Shown piece by piece: positions 1 to 14,570 of a stretch of DNA of 64,000 nucleotides. Source of the DNA: Myotis daubentonii (lineage: Eukaryota > Chordata > Mammalia > Chiroptera > Vespertilionidae). The translations under genes and the position numbers were made by a program. The notes under the pieces are model-generated. The model was given only the letters and a program-made list of their open reading frames with translations, made no database searches and was not told the origin of the DNA. Position 1 is the stretch's first letter. Each line of letters begins with the position of its first letter. The stretch spans positions 63,180,673-63,244,672 of the forward strand of contig NC_081861.1 in assembly GCF_963259705.1 (NCBI RefSeq), in the 5' to 3' direction.

Positions 1-1799
1 TCCAGTCTGTTTTACATGAAAATACCATTTAAGCAGTTTGAATCATATGAAACTGACACAAGTCAGTATTATGCTTGCTATTTACTAATTTACCTCATTG
101 CCTTGCAGGGTCCAAATTCTGGAAAGAGAACCCAATTAAATTCAAGCAGTGTAACCCTCTATGACTTGGTCCTGTGTTCAAACCACGTTAGAAATGTGTA
201 AAAAGTGGAGAGTGGAAGCGATGGCTTAGGTTGCTGTGATACCGTTCTTACAATCTCCTGAAAACCCTAACCCTGTATCCTAGCCATCGCTGATCCTTAT
301 TGATGACTCCAGCAAAAGGACTGGTAGTGATGAAAACTGCAGCAAGGGTAACCAAGGTGATTGCCAGATTCCACCCATTTTTCTCTAGGGTACAAGGGAA
401 TCTCCCCTCAGAGCATGAGCCACCTCTTATGACTGCTGTCGCAGCAGACAGCTGATTCTTTCTTCATTTCTGTTGCTCTTCCCTCTTCCCTTGCCCCTCT
501 CCACCTTGACATTACCACTCAACATCAGTCAGTTAACCTTTTGCATCAAATATGTCCCTGAGTTTTACTTTAGGAGTCAATCAAATTATAACAACTTCAG
601 GAGACAATCAAATTATAGCATTTGATGTATGAATATTCACTTTTCAACTAATGAGCTTGAATTCACAATGAGATAAAACTGAACAATATTCCCACATATC
701 CTATTTCCTGACATTGAAGCAAAGCCACAGTGATAACAATGACAGCAGTGACAGGCTCTTGGTGAAAATTTTAATTCCAGATGTGCTCAGAACATGTTGG
801 GATTCAATGCTATACAAGACAGCACAATGTTGATGATAACTATGGAAAGATCACCCTGAGTGTTTACATGGTATATAACATGCTTGGAGGTTTCTTTTTT
901 TTTCTTTTCTCATTTTTTTTAATACTAGAATGCTCCCATCTATTCTTACTCTAAAAGTCACAGACAAAATCCTTAAGTGACATACAACTTGCTAAAAAAT
1001 AATAATTATTTACAATAACATCAGATAAACTAACAGCGAATATTTATACAATGAATGTGATCATCATAACTAAGCACCTGTTAACACATGAAGACCTTTT
1101 GAATTAAAATGCAGCACCTTTCTCACTTTTCTTCAGACATTACATATTTTAAAAATTTTAATGTCTGGCTTTTAAAAATGCTTTGTTGAACCATATATAC
1201 ATTCTGCACTTAGGTGACCAACAAACTAAACACACCCATAAACCAGGATCCACATCAAGAACGGAACATGCCAGGTACCCCATAATCCTCCCAGTAACCA
1301 ACCCACCCCATGAGTAGGCATTATAATGATTTCTAACACCATACATTAGTTTTAAATAATGCTTTTTGAACATCTGGTTTTCTATTAGTTGCTTAATGTT
1401 CAAGATGTTGAAATTAAATATCTGCAAATGTATGTTAGTTCATTTAAGTGCCCACTGTGGGGTTTAATAAAGACAGTGACAAGAATGAGGCTGATGTTCA
1501 ATAAGCATTCACTGAGCTAAATTTACTGTCCACGCCCTGTGTTAGACTTTGCCCTAAAAAGGAGACAAACCACATTATACATTATTTCAGAAAGCATAAT
1601 GGCAGGATGCAGCCATAAACATGGAAAGCCTTAGAGTATAATGCAAGCGAGTGAAGGATCAAGTACCAAACTAAAATGTTCAAGTAAGTACCGTGGAAGA
1701 TGAAGGAAGTGAGAGACCAAGTAAAGCCCAAACAGTTGGGAAGTCATTATGGAGGGGTAAGATTTAAGCTGGGACTTCAAAAAGATACTCAAGGACATA
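1..1799. other. Intronic sequence, mostly unassigned
   Basis: AT-rich intron without a supported gene. About 1150-1330 resembles the antisense 3' UTR of old L1M elements (phrases such as 'atccacatcaagaacggaacatg'), but it is too diverged to bound. I saw no DIAPH2 exon here. Confidence 0.5.
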
Positions 1800-2625
1800 T
1801 ATATTTTTATATATGAAAGAATGCTCAACTTCCCTAGCTTAAGGGAAGTTCAAATTAAAACCAGAATGAGATACCACCTCACACCTGTAAGAATGGCTAT
1901 CATAAAAAAGACAAGAAATAACAAATGTTGGAGAGATCTGGGCAAAAAAGGAACCCTCATAACTGCTGGTGGGAATGTAAATTAATACAGACACTACAGA
2001 AAACACCATGGAGGTTCCTAAAAAGTTTTAGAATAGACCTACCATATAACCCAGCAAACATTCTTTTAGGTATCTACCCCCAAATTTTGAAAACATTGAT
2101 TCATAAAGATATACATACTACTATATTCACTGCAACATTATTCATGGCGGAAAACACATATAAACAATCCTTCAATGGATGACTTAATAAAGAAAATGTG
2201 GTACTTATATATAAAGTAATACTATTCAGCCATAACAAAAGATGAAATACTGCCATTTACAACAACATGAATATATCCTGAGAATATCATGCTAAGTAAA
2301 ATAAGCCAGACAGAAGAAAAACAAGAACCATATGATTTCATACATATGTGGGATTTAAAACAGAAAGCAACAAACAAACAAACCAAAAAAACCAAACAGG
2401 AAAAAAAACACCCATATACACAGACAACAGTATGGTGGAGACGTGGGTGGGGGCAGACAGAAGAGAGTAAAGGGGGTCAAATATACAGTGATGGAAGGAG
2501 ACTTGACTCTGGGTGATGAAGACACAAAGAAATATGCAGATGAAATATTAGAGAACTGTACACTTGAAACATATAATCTTATAAGTCAATGTCACTTCAA
2601 TAAATTTAATTTTAAAGATACTTAG
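1800..2625 (+). mobile_element. L1M 3' end (ORF2 C-terminus and 3' UTR), 5'-truncated
   Basis: The plus strand carries the familiar end of L1 ORF2: 'gagataccacctcacac', 'gctggtgggaatgtaaa', 'taacccagcaa' and 'catatgatttcat'. It is followed by a 3' UTR ending near 'cacttcaataaatttaat'. Stops and indels break the frame, so it is a dead copy. It lies antisense to DIAPH2. Confidence 0.85.
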
Positions 2626-3850
2626 GGCTCAAAAGGGCTGAGGGAATGGGGTGGCATTTCAGTTTGGAAAACTGCAGAAGCCTAAGCTGAGACAGGAAGG
2701 CAATGGTTTGAGACTGATAAGCTACGCATATAAATGTTTAGCAGAAAAAATCCTGGGATGCAAAAGCTAAGGTACTCTGACAAATGCCTATAGAAACCTA
2801 TAAAAATTTGTTGATTCAATATACCTTAATGGAGCTGTTTAATTTCTTTCATTATAAAGAGAAAATGAATTAACTCTAGAGTGAAGGAGACTGGCAAATT
2901 CCATCTTAATCCAGCAAGCAAAGCAACAGAACAAACTAAAATTATGTGCCATCAGATAGGCTATAATGAGAATAACAGAACACAACTTCTGTGATATTTC
3001 CAGACTGAGAGAAACTAAAGTGATACAAAAACTAAACATAAACCTTGATATTGGATTCAATCATTTTGGGGACAATTGGTAAATCAAAATGGTAGTAATC
3101 AGATAGCAGTGATTTATCAGTGCTATGTTCCTAATTTGGATGGTTATATTGTGGTTGTATAGGAAAATGTCTTTGTAGGAAAAACACACTAAAGTATAGA
3201 GGAGTGATGGACTATCATGTCAGCAACTGATTTTTAAATGGTTTAGAAGAAAAGAAAGTTCTTTATACTGTAAAAAAATGTTTATTTATGTTAAAACATT
3301 TTTCTTAAATCCAAATGGCCATGGTCTCTGCTTCCTTTCACTGCTAACTGAAGGTATTAGTGTTTTCAACAGTTTCTTCTAGAAATGAAAATGAATTATA
3401 GTGTTTTTATACACATGAATTGAAAACACTGGTTGGTAATAACTAGATTACAAATCACCAAGAAAACATGACTTTCTTTCCAAGTCTTTTTGACTTTTCA
3501 GTTTGAAAAGACATTTTCTATACATGTTCTAGACTTCTTACTCTTTTTACTATTTTAAGCAATGCACTGTGTTAAAAAAAATTAGGGTTGATTTGGTGAG
3601 GGTAAGGAAGAAAGAAGTATAACAAACTGGAAAATGTATGACTTTGATTTCCTAAAACTTAATATTCCTTTAAATTTTATAAGATATTTATGGTGTTGAT
3701 ATGATAAATATTTCTTGGTGAATGAATTACATTCTAAATTATTTTAAACAGTATGTATGAAAAAGTCCAAAGGAAACTAAACAATTTATTTTTTTATTAA
3801 AATGATGTAATCATGTATACTCAGTTTAACTCAGATGGCGAACATTTTTT
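2626..3850. other. Intronic sequence, nothing recognised
   Basis: AT-rich, no supported coding or RNA gene, and no repeat family that I could name. Confidence 0.4.
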
Positions 3851-4040
3851 AAAAAGATTTTTAATTGATTTTTAGAAAGAGAGAAACATTGATGTGAGAG
3901 AGAAACATCAATCAGCAGCCTCCTGTATGCTTCCTACTAGGGATTGAGCCCGCAACCCAGTCATCTGACCTAGAATCAAACCTACCACCTTTCAGTACAT
4001 GGGACGACACCCAACCAACTGAGCCACATCGGCCAGGGCA
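3851..4040 (-). mobile_element. Ves SINE
   Basis: Antisense copy of the bat tRNA-derived SINE. The plus strand starts with the A-rich tail complement and 'attgatttttagaaagagag'. It then has 'aacattgatgtgagag' and ends with the tRNA-like head 'aactgagccacatcggccag'. Confidence 0.9.
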
Positions 4041-7000
4041 GATTACTAACATTTAAGTAAGGTCAAGTCTACTGATATTTTGTTTCATCAGTATATTATG
4101 TGCTTCCAAAAAGTTCAACTAAAACTCAAACTTTAAATCTGCTAGGAAATCCAACAGTTTAATACTTTCTCATATATTGGGTCCTGTGAGTCACTGTACA
4201 TTAAATGCTCCAGAAACAGTAGGATTTTATTCCATAACTCAAAGATTTTTTAAAACTAACAGTGGACAATATGAAATTAATTTTTTCAGGAATTAGAATA
4301 ACAGAAGTTTCAGCTGTTAGGCAGATATTACATTGAGCCAGTCGGCTGCCATTCATTCCTATGAGACTTTTAATCCTTACTGTTCATCACAAATCTTTAT
4401 GGTTTGATGGCCTCCATAAGTTTAGGTATCTCCACATTACCTTGTTTCCATTTTTAACTTTCTCCTTGAAAGAAGTAAAACATGGACCAGGAAATACAGG
4501 TAAGTCCTGGTGTCCTCTTTATTCTGAATTACCTTGTTTTTTCCTGTTGTATTTACAGCAAACAGTACTAGTAATTTTCAGGTTGCTATTCTCTATGTGT
4601 GAACTTCTCTCAATGTTTTATTTTCAACTATGCCTGCTGTACTAAAAGGATATGCAATTATTCAACTTAATAAACATTTATTGAGCATTTACTTCTCCCT
4701 GACATGCTACACTAGCACTGAGACTGTAGGGACACATGGGGCATATTCCTTGTCATTGAGGAACTCAATCTATGAGGTACATAGAGAAGCAAACAATGAA
4801 ATAAAAATGCAAGTATACTATGTGCTATGTTACAAATAAGGCTAACACACTGTTGTGACAGAAAGAAAGGAGAGGATAATTTTGTCAAAATGGGGAGAGG
4901 ATGTGGACCACTACATTGAGGAAATAGCATTAACATTTCAGTAAGCCTTTCATTTGGTCAGCATTTACTTTCTATGTTTCCCAATATGTAAGCATAAATT
5001 ATTTGTTGTATATTGTAGACCACAAAGGAAGCAAACATGGAGCTGAACTGTATTTAAAAAAAGAACTCTAGACAAGGTCTGCAAACTTTCATTGACTCTC
5101 CACCCAGTACTATGATTCCTTCATCATTCTGTGCCTCAGTATCTTCAACTGTCAAATGATGAACTTGAACTAACTGCCATCTTGGTCCCTTTTTGCAAGG
5201 ACTCTGTGACTTCTAAAGTTTCTGCAAGCTCTGGAGTTTCAGAAAAAGTTGGTATGGGTTTTTTTCACTCCCCCAACTTTTTTACCCTGCTATTATATTA
5301 CTTTTTTCTTTTTCTTTATTTCATAGATTTTTTTCCTCTACAATATTTCCTGTAATCTGGACTTTTATCATTATTAATCCTATGAATAAATCAGAGTGGA
5401 TAAACAGGTAATCAGAGTTACTTATTATGACATGAAAAGATGGCAGATATCAAAAGATATAGTTGGTCATTAACTTGTATAATAGATTGATTTGATTCAA
5501 AAGAAATTAACACTGTTCATAAGAAATTTAACCAGCTCTTATTTTGTAGGATGGCACTAATTTAACTGAAATGAAACCCATTTTGGATTTATGCAAAACC
5601 TTAGGATTAATAGTGCCTTCAAATATATTAATATAATTTTCCCCTGTTGAGTAGAATAGTTTTAATTAAACTTTACTAACCCCTTTGGTTTAATCCCTGG
5701 AGCTGACCTATAAAACACTAGAGGTTTTAAATCAAACCATAAAAATGTTCAAAGCTGAAAGTTTAAGTGATAGCCATGAGGGGTGGGAGGACAAAAAAGG
5801 ATTTACAAAATATGTCTAGTAAACTAGCAATACTTTATGCAAGATATATCTATACATCTATTATATACAATTATATACACTGACATATACATAATATTAA
5901 AAAGTAATCATTGGGGAAAAGGTAATTGTGGTTTATAAAAAATATTTTAAATATTTAAAGGCATCAGGGTCTCTATAGCAACCAGTTTTTTTTCCTCTCT
6001 AAGACTCATTGGTATGCCAAACATGAATGAGAGGACCTGCAGATTTATAATTTAACCTAGGATAAAATGACCAGAGCAAGATTATTTTATTAATTACACT
6101 GGTAATAAATTACATTGTAGTGTTTTATTTTGAACTTCATAAGGGCTATGAGAATATCTAGAAGAAAGTTAGGCATTCTCCTCCCTCACCCAGCCTGCTT
6201 GCTTCCCCTCTTCCTGAAATAATCACTGAATAGATAAATAAACAAGTGAAATCAAACCAAAACAAAACCACTCTATAATTCTTTGAGCAACGCTTCATAA
6301 ATTTTCCCACCCAAGTATTCCTAATGGAAGAGAAGATTGAACACATGCCCCTAGGGATCTACTGCTAGTTTGAAGTTTCTTTGAAGTCATCTGTTTTATT
6401 TTAAAAATTCATGTGGATTTTGCATCCTACTCCATAATATAGATCTGTTTTAATGTAAAAATTATGTGTTTTCCCCAATATCTTTGCATTGCAGGGCTCT
6501 AGGAAAATAGACTAAGTTTACACCACAGGTTTGCATCTTCCAAGACCCACACAACTTTAGAAGTTTAGCTTTATAAGTGATAAAGGCAATTATAAAATAC
6601 ACTTTTTCCATGGATCTCATATTTTTACTTCAGTTTAAATTTTACTTCCATGTAATTTTTTTTTCTTTGCCAGTTAATTTGAGGCCTATGCCTTTAGGAC
6701 TGAACTGAAATAAATGTCTAGTATTTGCTATGCCAGACAGGAAAGATCCTTACTCTATCAAAATAAGAACTCAGGTTCTAATAATTAAAAAACATAGAAA
6801 TAAGAAATTAGTAGTCATGCAATTTTCTTCACATATTAGTTATACAATTCAATCATTAACTAAATTAGTTTCATCTTATCTATAGCCCTTCAGTTTAAAA
6901 AAAAATACTGTTTTTGGTTTTGTTTGTTAAGATGATCATTAGTCCATCATGGAATAAAATGAACTATATAGTACTGATCTCTTTTTATTTTTGCTGGTGA

Positions 7001-7965
7001 ACTGTGAATATATATATATATACACACACACATATACACAGTATATGCTATACACAATACTAAAAGTAACAGAATGAGATTCAGACAGGACTGAAATGTG
7101 CATTAAGCAAACAAGATAAATTAGACTCAAATACCAAGGAAATGTATTTAACTATAAATAAATGGGAACTGGCTTGACCTTTTACCATGTTTTTTGTTTT
7201 TTTGTTTCTTTGTTTTCCCTGCAGACTAAATTCAAAAGTATTTTCTCCTAAGGTTTTAGTAGCAAAATACTCGGAAGAAAATAAAAGGAAATAGATTCTG
7301 AACAGTGATATGACAAATGATAGTCAGTTGTCTTAGAGAACTGGGCAGGTGAGATTTCCAGGCATGAGATGCAGCATGAAATCATACACAGAGAGGGGAA
7401 TGAAAACGGCTCCAGAGAAAATATGTCTGGGCACACTGAAATGAAAACTAGGAGAAAATGAAAGAGGGATGCGAGCAGGCAGAATGTGCTTAAGAACTTT
7501 TTGAGTTGAGAACTCTGAGTCAGAATTTCATAGGGAAAGAAAAAGAACTAGTGAAAATAACTTGAGAATGGGGATTGCTGCGGCCCAAACAGTGAGATAG
7601 GAAGAAGCTTTCTGGTAACAGTCTTTTGAATAAACTGGCAGGCAGAATACATAAAAGCAGAAGTAATCAAAATACAACAGAGAGATTTTGCTTTTGGAAT
7701 GGATTGTGAGAAAGAAGTTGGTTATATTGTAAGAGAAAAATATGAAAAGATTTATCAAAAGCCCAGACACAAGAAACAAATAGAACTGAATATACTACAT
7801 ATTTAGCTGAGACTAGAGTAACTATAGGTACCCTTATGATTATGATAATTCCCTTCTAAAAAGGCAAGGGCGATAACTATAATATTTAGAGTAGTACATC
7901 AATTACTACCACTACTACTACTAATTACTATAATAGAGATAGTGGTATAGCAACAACTGGGTAAT
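4041..7965. other. AT-rich intronic sequence
   Basis: No gene supported. About 4670-4935 looks like a diverged antisense L2/MIR-type fragment ('ttattgagcatttactt', 'ttgaggaactcaatctatgag'). There is a short TA/CA microsatellite at about 7008-7040. The rest is unassigned. Confidence 0.4.
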
Positions 7966-8140
7966 TACTATGTGCCAAGCCTGTCAGTACATACTTGGAA
8001 CATGGTAATTCATTTCATCTTATTGTCACTATCATTTCCATTTTATAGATGAGGAAACAAAAACTTGAAAGTTTTAATTACTAGTTCAACATTACAGAAC
8101 TGATAAGTGATAGAGCAAGGAGTAGAACTTCATAAAATCT
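7966..8140 (-). mobile_element. MIR SINE, antisense
   Basis: The diagnostic MIR order is visible in reverse: 'actatgtgccaagc', then 'ccattttatagatgaggaaac', then a degenerate tRNA-like end. It is old and diverged. Confidence 0.75.
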
Positions 8141-8244
8141 AACTCAAAAAGCTGTGCTTTCTAGGGTACCTTCATCAATAGCAGTTGCTAAAAGTGTGTA
8201 TGATATGATATAGACATAGAGACATAGATATAGATAAACAAGTA

Positions 8245-8865
8245 TCCTATCTAATAATAGACAAACATGGTAATTGACTGTACCTTTGCTATGCCTCCCA
8301 TTGGCTAATCAGCATGATATGCAAATTAATCGCCAACAAAGATGGCGGCAAATTTGCATACTGCAGGCAGGGCGGGACAGTGCCATCCCGCTTGCCCTGC
8401 TGCCATCTGGGTCTGCTATCTGCAATCCTGGGGGGGGGGGGTCCTGTATGCGACCGGATGGGGCAGCAGCGATCTGCCGGCCCACCTGGGCATCCCGTGT
8501 GCGACCCGGGGTGGGGCCCCAACCCCTGGATCAGCCCTGCTGAGTGTGCGACCCGGGGCGGCGCCACAACCCCCCAATTGGCCCTGCCCTGCGCATGACT
8601 GGGGGCGGCGCCCCAACCCCCAGATCATCCCTGCCCTGTGCGGGACCTGGGGTGGTGCCCCAACCCCCTGATTGGCCCTGCCCTGTGCACAACCCGGCGG
8701 GGCAGGCACCTAGGAATCGGCCTGCCATCTGCCACCCGTGGAGCGGGTCTAAGCCAGCAGGTGGTTATCTCCTGAGGGATCCCAGACTGTAACAGGGCAC
8801 AAGTGGGGCTGAGAGACACCCCCCAACCCCCCCACCACACAAGTTTTTGTGCACCGGGCCTCTAG
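8245..8865 (+). mobile_element. HeliBat-type Helitron (A 5' end fused to B-type minisatellite)
   Basis: Non-autonomous Helitron. It begins TCCTATCTAATAATAG immediately after an A and ends with a hairpin-like stretch (GTTTTTGTGCACCGGGCCT) plus CTAG immediately before a T, which is the A^T insertion rule. The 5' part matches the A units of the arrays further on, including the YY1-like motif AAGATGGCGG at 8339-8348. The middle is a GC-rich tandem repeat of about 48 bp. The long GC-rich open frames across 8274-8840 on both strands are products of that repeat, not proteins. Confidence 0.88.
8440..8700 (+). repeat. Minisatellite, about 48 bp x 6, inside HeliBat
   Basis: Units recur near 8449, 8499, 8549, 8595, 8643 and 8692, each containing a core like 'ggggcggcgccccaacccc'. 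It is the same repeat family as in the B units at 34.4, 41.4 and 49.3 kb, but with far fewer copies. Confidence 0.8.
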
Positions 8866-9190
8866 TTTAGATATAACAATGAAAGCTGATATAAACTCAA
8901 TCAGATTTCATTAGAGTTGTTACAGATTATTTTGGATAAAGATATGTTTATCAGTTATATTCATGAAAAGTGTCCTTAAATGTAAGAATTAAAAATCACC
9001 ATTGTAAAACTGACAGATCATTTTAGTTTATTTAAAAATATACTTGATATGCTTCCTCCCAAAATCTTTCTGAAATTGATCTACATGTTAAAGGAATAAA
9101 ATTATAATATAAATTTTATAAATATTGATATTATTCTACATTAGTTATATGTTAGTAAATATGCCTCTAGTTACGAAGGTGTGTTTTTAG

Positions 9191-9401
9191 GTTTATTTAT
9201 AAAATTTTTATTCATTTCAGAGAGAAAGGGAGAGGGAGAGATAGAAACATTAATGATGAGAGAGAATCATTGATTGGCTGTATCCTGCACACCCCACATT
9301 GGGGATGGAGCCTGCATCCCAGGCATGTACCCTGACTGGGAATCAAAGCATGATCTCCTGGTTCATAGGTTGACACCCAACCACTGAGCCACTCGGGTTG
9401 G
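9191..9401 (-). mobile_element. Ves SINE with target-site duplication
   Basis: Antisense Ves copy (A-rich tail complement first, tRNA-like head 'ccactgagccactcgg' last). It is flanked by near-identical direct repeats at about 9173-9190 and 9402-9419 (acgaaggtgtgtttttag / acaaaggtgtgcttttaa), consistent with L1-mediated insertion. Confidence 0.92.
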
Positions 9402-9635
9402 GCACAAAGGTGTGCTTTTAAATTCAAGGACCAAGATATAGAAATTCTTTAGAAAAGCAATTTCCAGAAAGTTGCTATTAAAGTTGTAGTGAGTAAAATT
9501 TTCCATCATATTATAAAGTTTTTTTTATAAAAAGGAAAGCAAATAAATAGTACTATGGAGTCATCGTTTGTCTCCTAGTGTTATTCTGTTCCTTGGACCA
9601 CAAAATGCAACACAGTGGATTAAAGAAATATGTTG

Positions 9636-9946
9636 CCCTGGCCAGGTACTCAGTGGTTAGGGTATCAGCCCACACACTGAAGGGTTGTGGGTTCATTTCT
9701 TTCTCAAGGGCACACACCTGAGTTGCAGGTTTGATCCCTGGTTTGGTCAGAAAGTGTGCAGGAGGCAACCAATCCATGTGTCTCACATCAATGTTTCTCT
9801 CTCTCTCTCTCTCTCTCTCTCCCATCCTTCCCTCCCATCTACTCTCTCTAAAAATCAATGAAAAAAATATTCTAGTGATGATTAACAAGAATAAAAAAAT
9901 CAACATTAGACATTAATTAAAGCAATTTTAAAAATAAAAGTTAAAA
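9636..9946 (+). mobile_element. Ves SINE with target-site duplication
   Basis: Sense copy beginning 'ccctggccaggtactcag' and ending in an A-rich tail, with an internal (TC)n tract at about 9796-9822. The 14-bp target-site duplication AAAGAAATATGTTG is exact at 9622-9635 and 9947-9960. Confidence 0.95.
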
Positions 9947-10241
9947 AAAGAAATATGTTGAGGGTTTGATTGATAATACCAGACCAGCAGAGATGACCAC
10001 TGAATAATATTACACAAAAAAGATTTTGAGCTTTATAGACACACATTTTCCCCCTTCAAATGACAATAACTGGTTTATATGGGTTGTAATAAACTTGGGA
10101 AATGTACATGCTTTTGTTCCCTTACTGAAAATCCTCAGAGTTATAGAGAAATGTATTTACAACAGTGCAATTTCAAATATAAGGTTTATGAGGGACAATG
10201 TACTTCTCCACATATATACTCTCACCTTCAAAAATGTTTCC

Positions 10242-10490
10242 TGCTCTAGCAGGTTTGGCTCAGTGGATAGAGCATTGGCCTGCAGACCAAAGGGTCCTGG
10301 GTTCGATTCTGGTCAAGGGCACGTACCTCCGTTGCAGGCTCCTCCCCAACCTGAGCCCTGGTCAGGGCTCGTGCAGGAGGCAACCAATCGATGTACTTCT
10401 CTCACATTAATATTTCTCTCTGTCTTTCCCTCTCTTCCACTCTCCCTAAAGATCAGTGGAAAAATATCCTCGGGTGAGAATTAAAAAAAA
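10242..10490 (+). mobile_element. Ves SINE
   Basis: Sense copy with a well-preserved tRNA-like head ('ggctcagtggatagagc' A box, 'ggttcgattctgg' B box) and an A-rich 3' end. Short flanking repeat 'gtttcct' on both sides. Confidence 0.93.
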
Positions 10491-10599
10491 AGTTTCCTTA
10501 TTCCTCCTTTCTTTCACTTTTCAACTTCTTACTGGAGTAGACAATACTAACCATCAAAGCTAATTAACTTAAATAACAATCTTAGAAACATTTTTGTCT

Positions 10600-11070
10600 C
10601 CCACTCCTGTTCCTCCCTGGTGCCACATCCTACCCATTCTAGGCCTTCAATGATGAACCTGCTGACTACCACACTGAGACCAGACTGCTCAGAAAGACAC
10701 TGAAATCTCTGAGATGGCCACCTCAATGCTCCCACCTTACAGTCAACCACTCTTTCACCTGTCCTAACACATTCTGCCACTGGGCCTTGCTCATATTGTT
10801 TGCTCTCTAGAAAGCATGCCTTTTTCATGTCTGTAAAAGTCCTCTGCTCAAGTTTCACCCTTTGGCCTCTTCCATGAAAGCCTTTTCTTATCTACGTTTC
10901 TTATCAGAATGACTTTCTCATCTAAACTACAGTACATTATCTTTTCATGTAGCACTTCTCATATTCATCCTTGTTTTATCAAGTATTTGTATGTATGTCT
11001 TTTCTTACCTTCTAGATTTTAAACACACTCAAGTAAGAAATGTCTCACAATCATTTTGCTATCACCAAAT
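10600..11070 (+). mobile_element. L2-like LINE fragment
   Basis: Diverged sequence with the L2 3'-end order: 'ggccttgctcatattg', 'tgtctgtaaaagtcctctgctcaa', 'atgaaagccttttcttatc', and later 'ccttctagattttaaac'. The antisense open frame at 10547-10858 is a chance frame in it. Confidence 0.5.
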
Positions 11071-11379
11071 ACCCCATAGTATGGCACCTTTGCAAACAAT
11101 ATACACTCCCGTGTTTAAGAAATGTAGGTATGACTGAACATATTATCTGATCAGATATTAAAGCCTCAATAATCTAGCAGTGTTACAAAATAAAGTAAGT
11201 CAAAAGCAGGCCATTAAAACACACTATGCTGTCAAATGTAAGCTAACAGAAACTGTCTTCCTGTTATTCTTATATCAGTAAAGTAACAGAATAAAAAGAT
11301 TAATGTTTATAGATTATTTAATCCTATCATTTAAAATATAATACTTAACAAGGAGTAGTCTCAACGCAGTTACAAATCA

Positions 11380-13119
<1,740 letters not shown>

Positions 13120-13162
<43 letters not shown>
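13120..13162 (+). repeat. (CA)n microsatellite
   Basis: About 21 perfect CA units, then CG and AT-rich sequence. Confidence 0.98.
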
Positions 13163-13164
<2 letters not shown>

Positions 13165-13566
13165 AAACAACAAAAACTCACCTAATTTTTCAGGACACCA
13201 AATTGTACAAGTATATTATATTTTTTTAAATGCACATGGCCAACACTAGAAAGTAAAACATAAAAATAAAAAAGAGCATTGTGCTCATATGTCAATTTTA
13301 TGGATGACTGAAAACTTCAGCTGCTGACATGAATACTATACATGCTTAACTTTCAAAAACTTTTTAATTGGTAACTATTCATTCAGAATCAGGTCCATTA
13401 ATTTTATTTCTGTTAAGAAATTTAGTAGAATCAATGGTTATATTTTAAAAAGATAGAGCATAATATTTCAGTTAAATAAATATCTTGGTATCTTTCTCAA
13501 AATCAGAAAAAGTTGTAGACAGAATATGCATGTACTTTTTATTTTTATTTTATTTTATTGTATTAA

Positions 13567-13671
13567 CTATTGTCCCAGTGCATGGATTCGTGCACATTGA
13601 AAGGAAATTAATTAGAAGAAATATTTTAATATCGCTATTTGCCCTTTCTCTATAATAGAAGTGTCAACCAA
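13567..13671 (-). mobile_element. HeliBat 3'-end fragment
   Basis: Reads in reverse as a Helitron 3' end with a decayed CTAG (ctattg). The hairpin 'gtgcatggattcgtgcac' is followed by 'ggaaattaattagaagaaat'. The same stretch, up to 'tctataatagaagtgtc', occurs at 20338-20427, so both belong to one subfamily. The 5' part is missing; 13672-13850 is unlike the other copy. Confidence 0.75.
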
Positions 13672-14355
13672 ATTCACAATAGACAATGACAGATCGAAAC
13701 ACACGCGTGCGAGTGGCGCCAGCAAAAGCTTTATTTGTATAACACATAAGCGAGTCAACTTAGCCTTTTATAGATATGGAATAAACTTGCTTAATTAGAC
13801 CAGCTTTCATATGTAGCTAAACTTTTTCCAGCCAAGTGAAGCCCCACAACTTCTCTTTTAGGTAAATGTCAGCAACACAGCAGTAAATATCACCATCAAG
13901 CAGATTATTATTGTAGATCACACATGGAGAACAAAGGGTAAAATATTTAACTGCAGCAGTGTTTGACTATATTCTGCACAGTGAGAAAACCTGAAGTCAT
14001 TTTCAAGGTCCACCATTTCTTACTTCTTTTCAGTCGGGTCAAGTTTCTAAACTTTCTAAATCTCCATGTTCCAGCTAATGAAAAGAAAATAGGATTCTAC
14101 TGAGTCTCCTATCTACCTACTCCAGGACTTCTGTAAGGATGAAATGAGATGCGGCACAGGAAAATGCTTCACAAACATCTGGTTAAAGTGTAAAATATTT
14201 CCACCTGGCTATAAAGCAAGTCATGTTCCTGGGCTGAAGAAACTGAAAGGAGGCTAGACGCTAGGGAGAGGAAGCAGGGCATTGCTACGTAACATCATTA
14301 CCTGGAGGGACACTTAGCATATTAGCCTTTTATATACCGGTATATAGATCCTTGC
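13672..14355. other. Unassigned intronic sequence
   Basis: Contains a small CpG-bearing patch (13700-13726) next to 'aaaagctttatttgtat', unlike its AT-rich surroundings. It might be the rest of the truncated Helitron or an LTR remnant. No gene supported. Confidence 0.35.
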
Positions 14356-14570
14356 CCAAGGGTATGTTTTACTGATTTTAGAGAGGGGAGAGAAGGAGAG
14401 GGAGAGAGAAAGAGATGGAGGAAAGAGAAACATGGATCAGTTGCCTTCCACACCCACTCCTACTAGGGATCAAATCCACAACCCAGGTACATGCCCTGAT
14501 TGGGAATCGAACCCGCAACCTTTTGGTGCACAAAACTATGCCCCAACAAAAAGCCACACCAGCCAGAACT
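14356..14570 (-). mobile_element. Ves SINE
   Basis: Antisense copy: 'tgattttagagagggg' near the tail side, 'gggaatcgaacccgcaacc' (B box complement) and 'gccacaccagccag' at the head. Confidence 0.88.

Noticed and set aside
255..275. 'ccctaaccctg' as interstitial telomeric repeat
   Set aside because: Fewer than two units, within chance.
1925..2625. 85-, 75- and 60-residue open frames
   Set aside because: They are pieces of the decayed L1 ORF2 end and 3' UTR.
10248..10330. tRNA-like A and B boxes in the Ves SINEs as possible tRNA genes
   Set aside because: They are the heads of SINEs, with no foldable mature tRNA, and recur in every copy.
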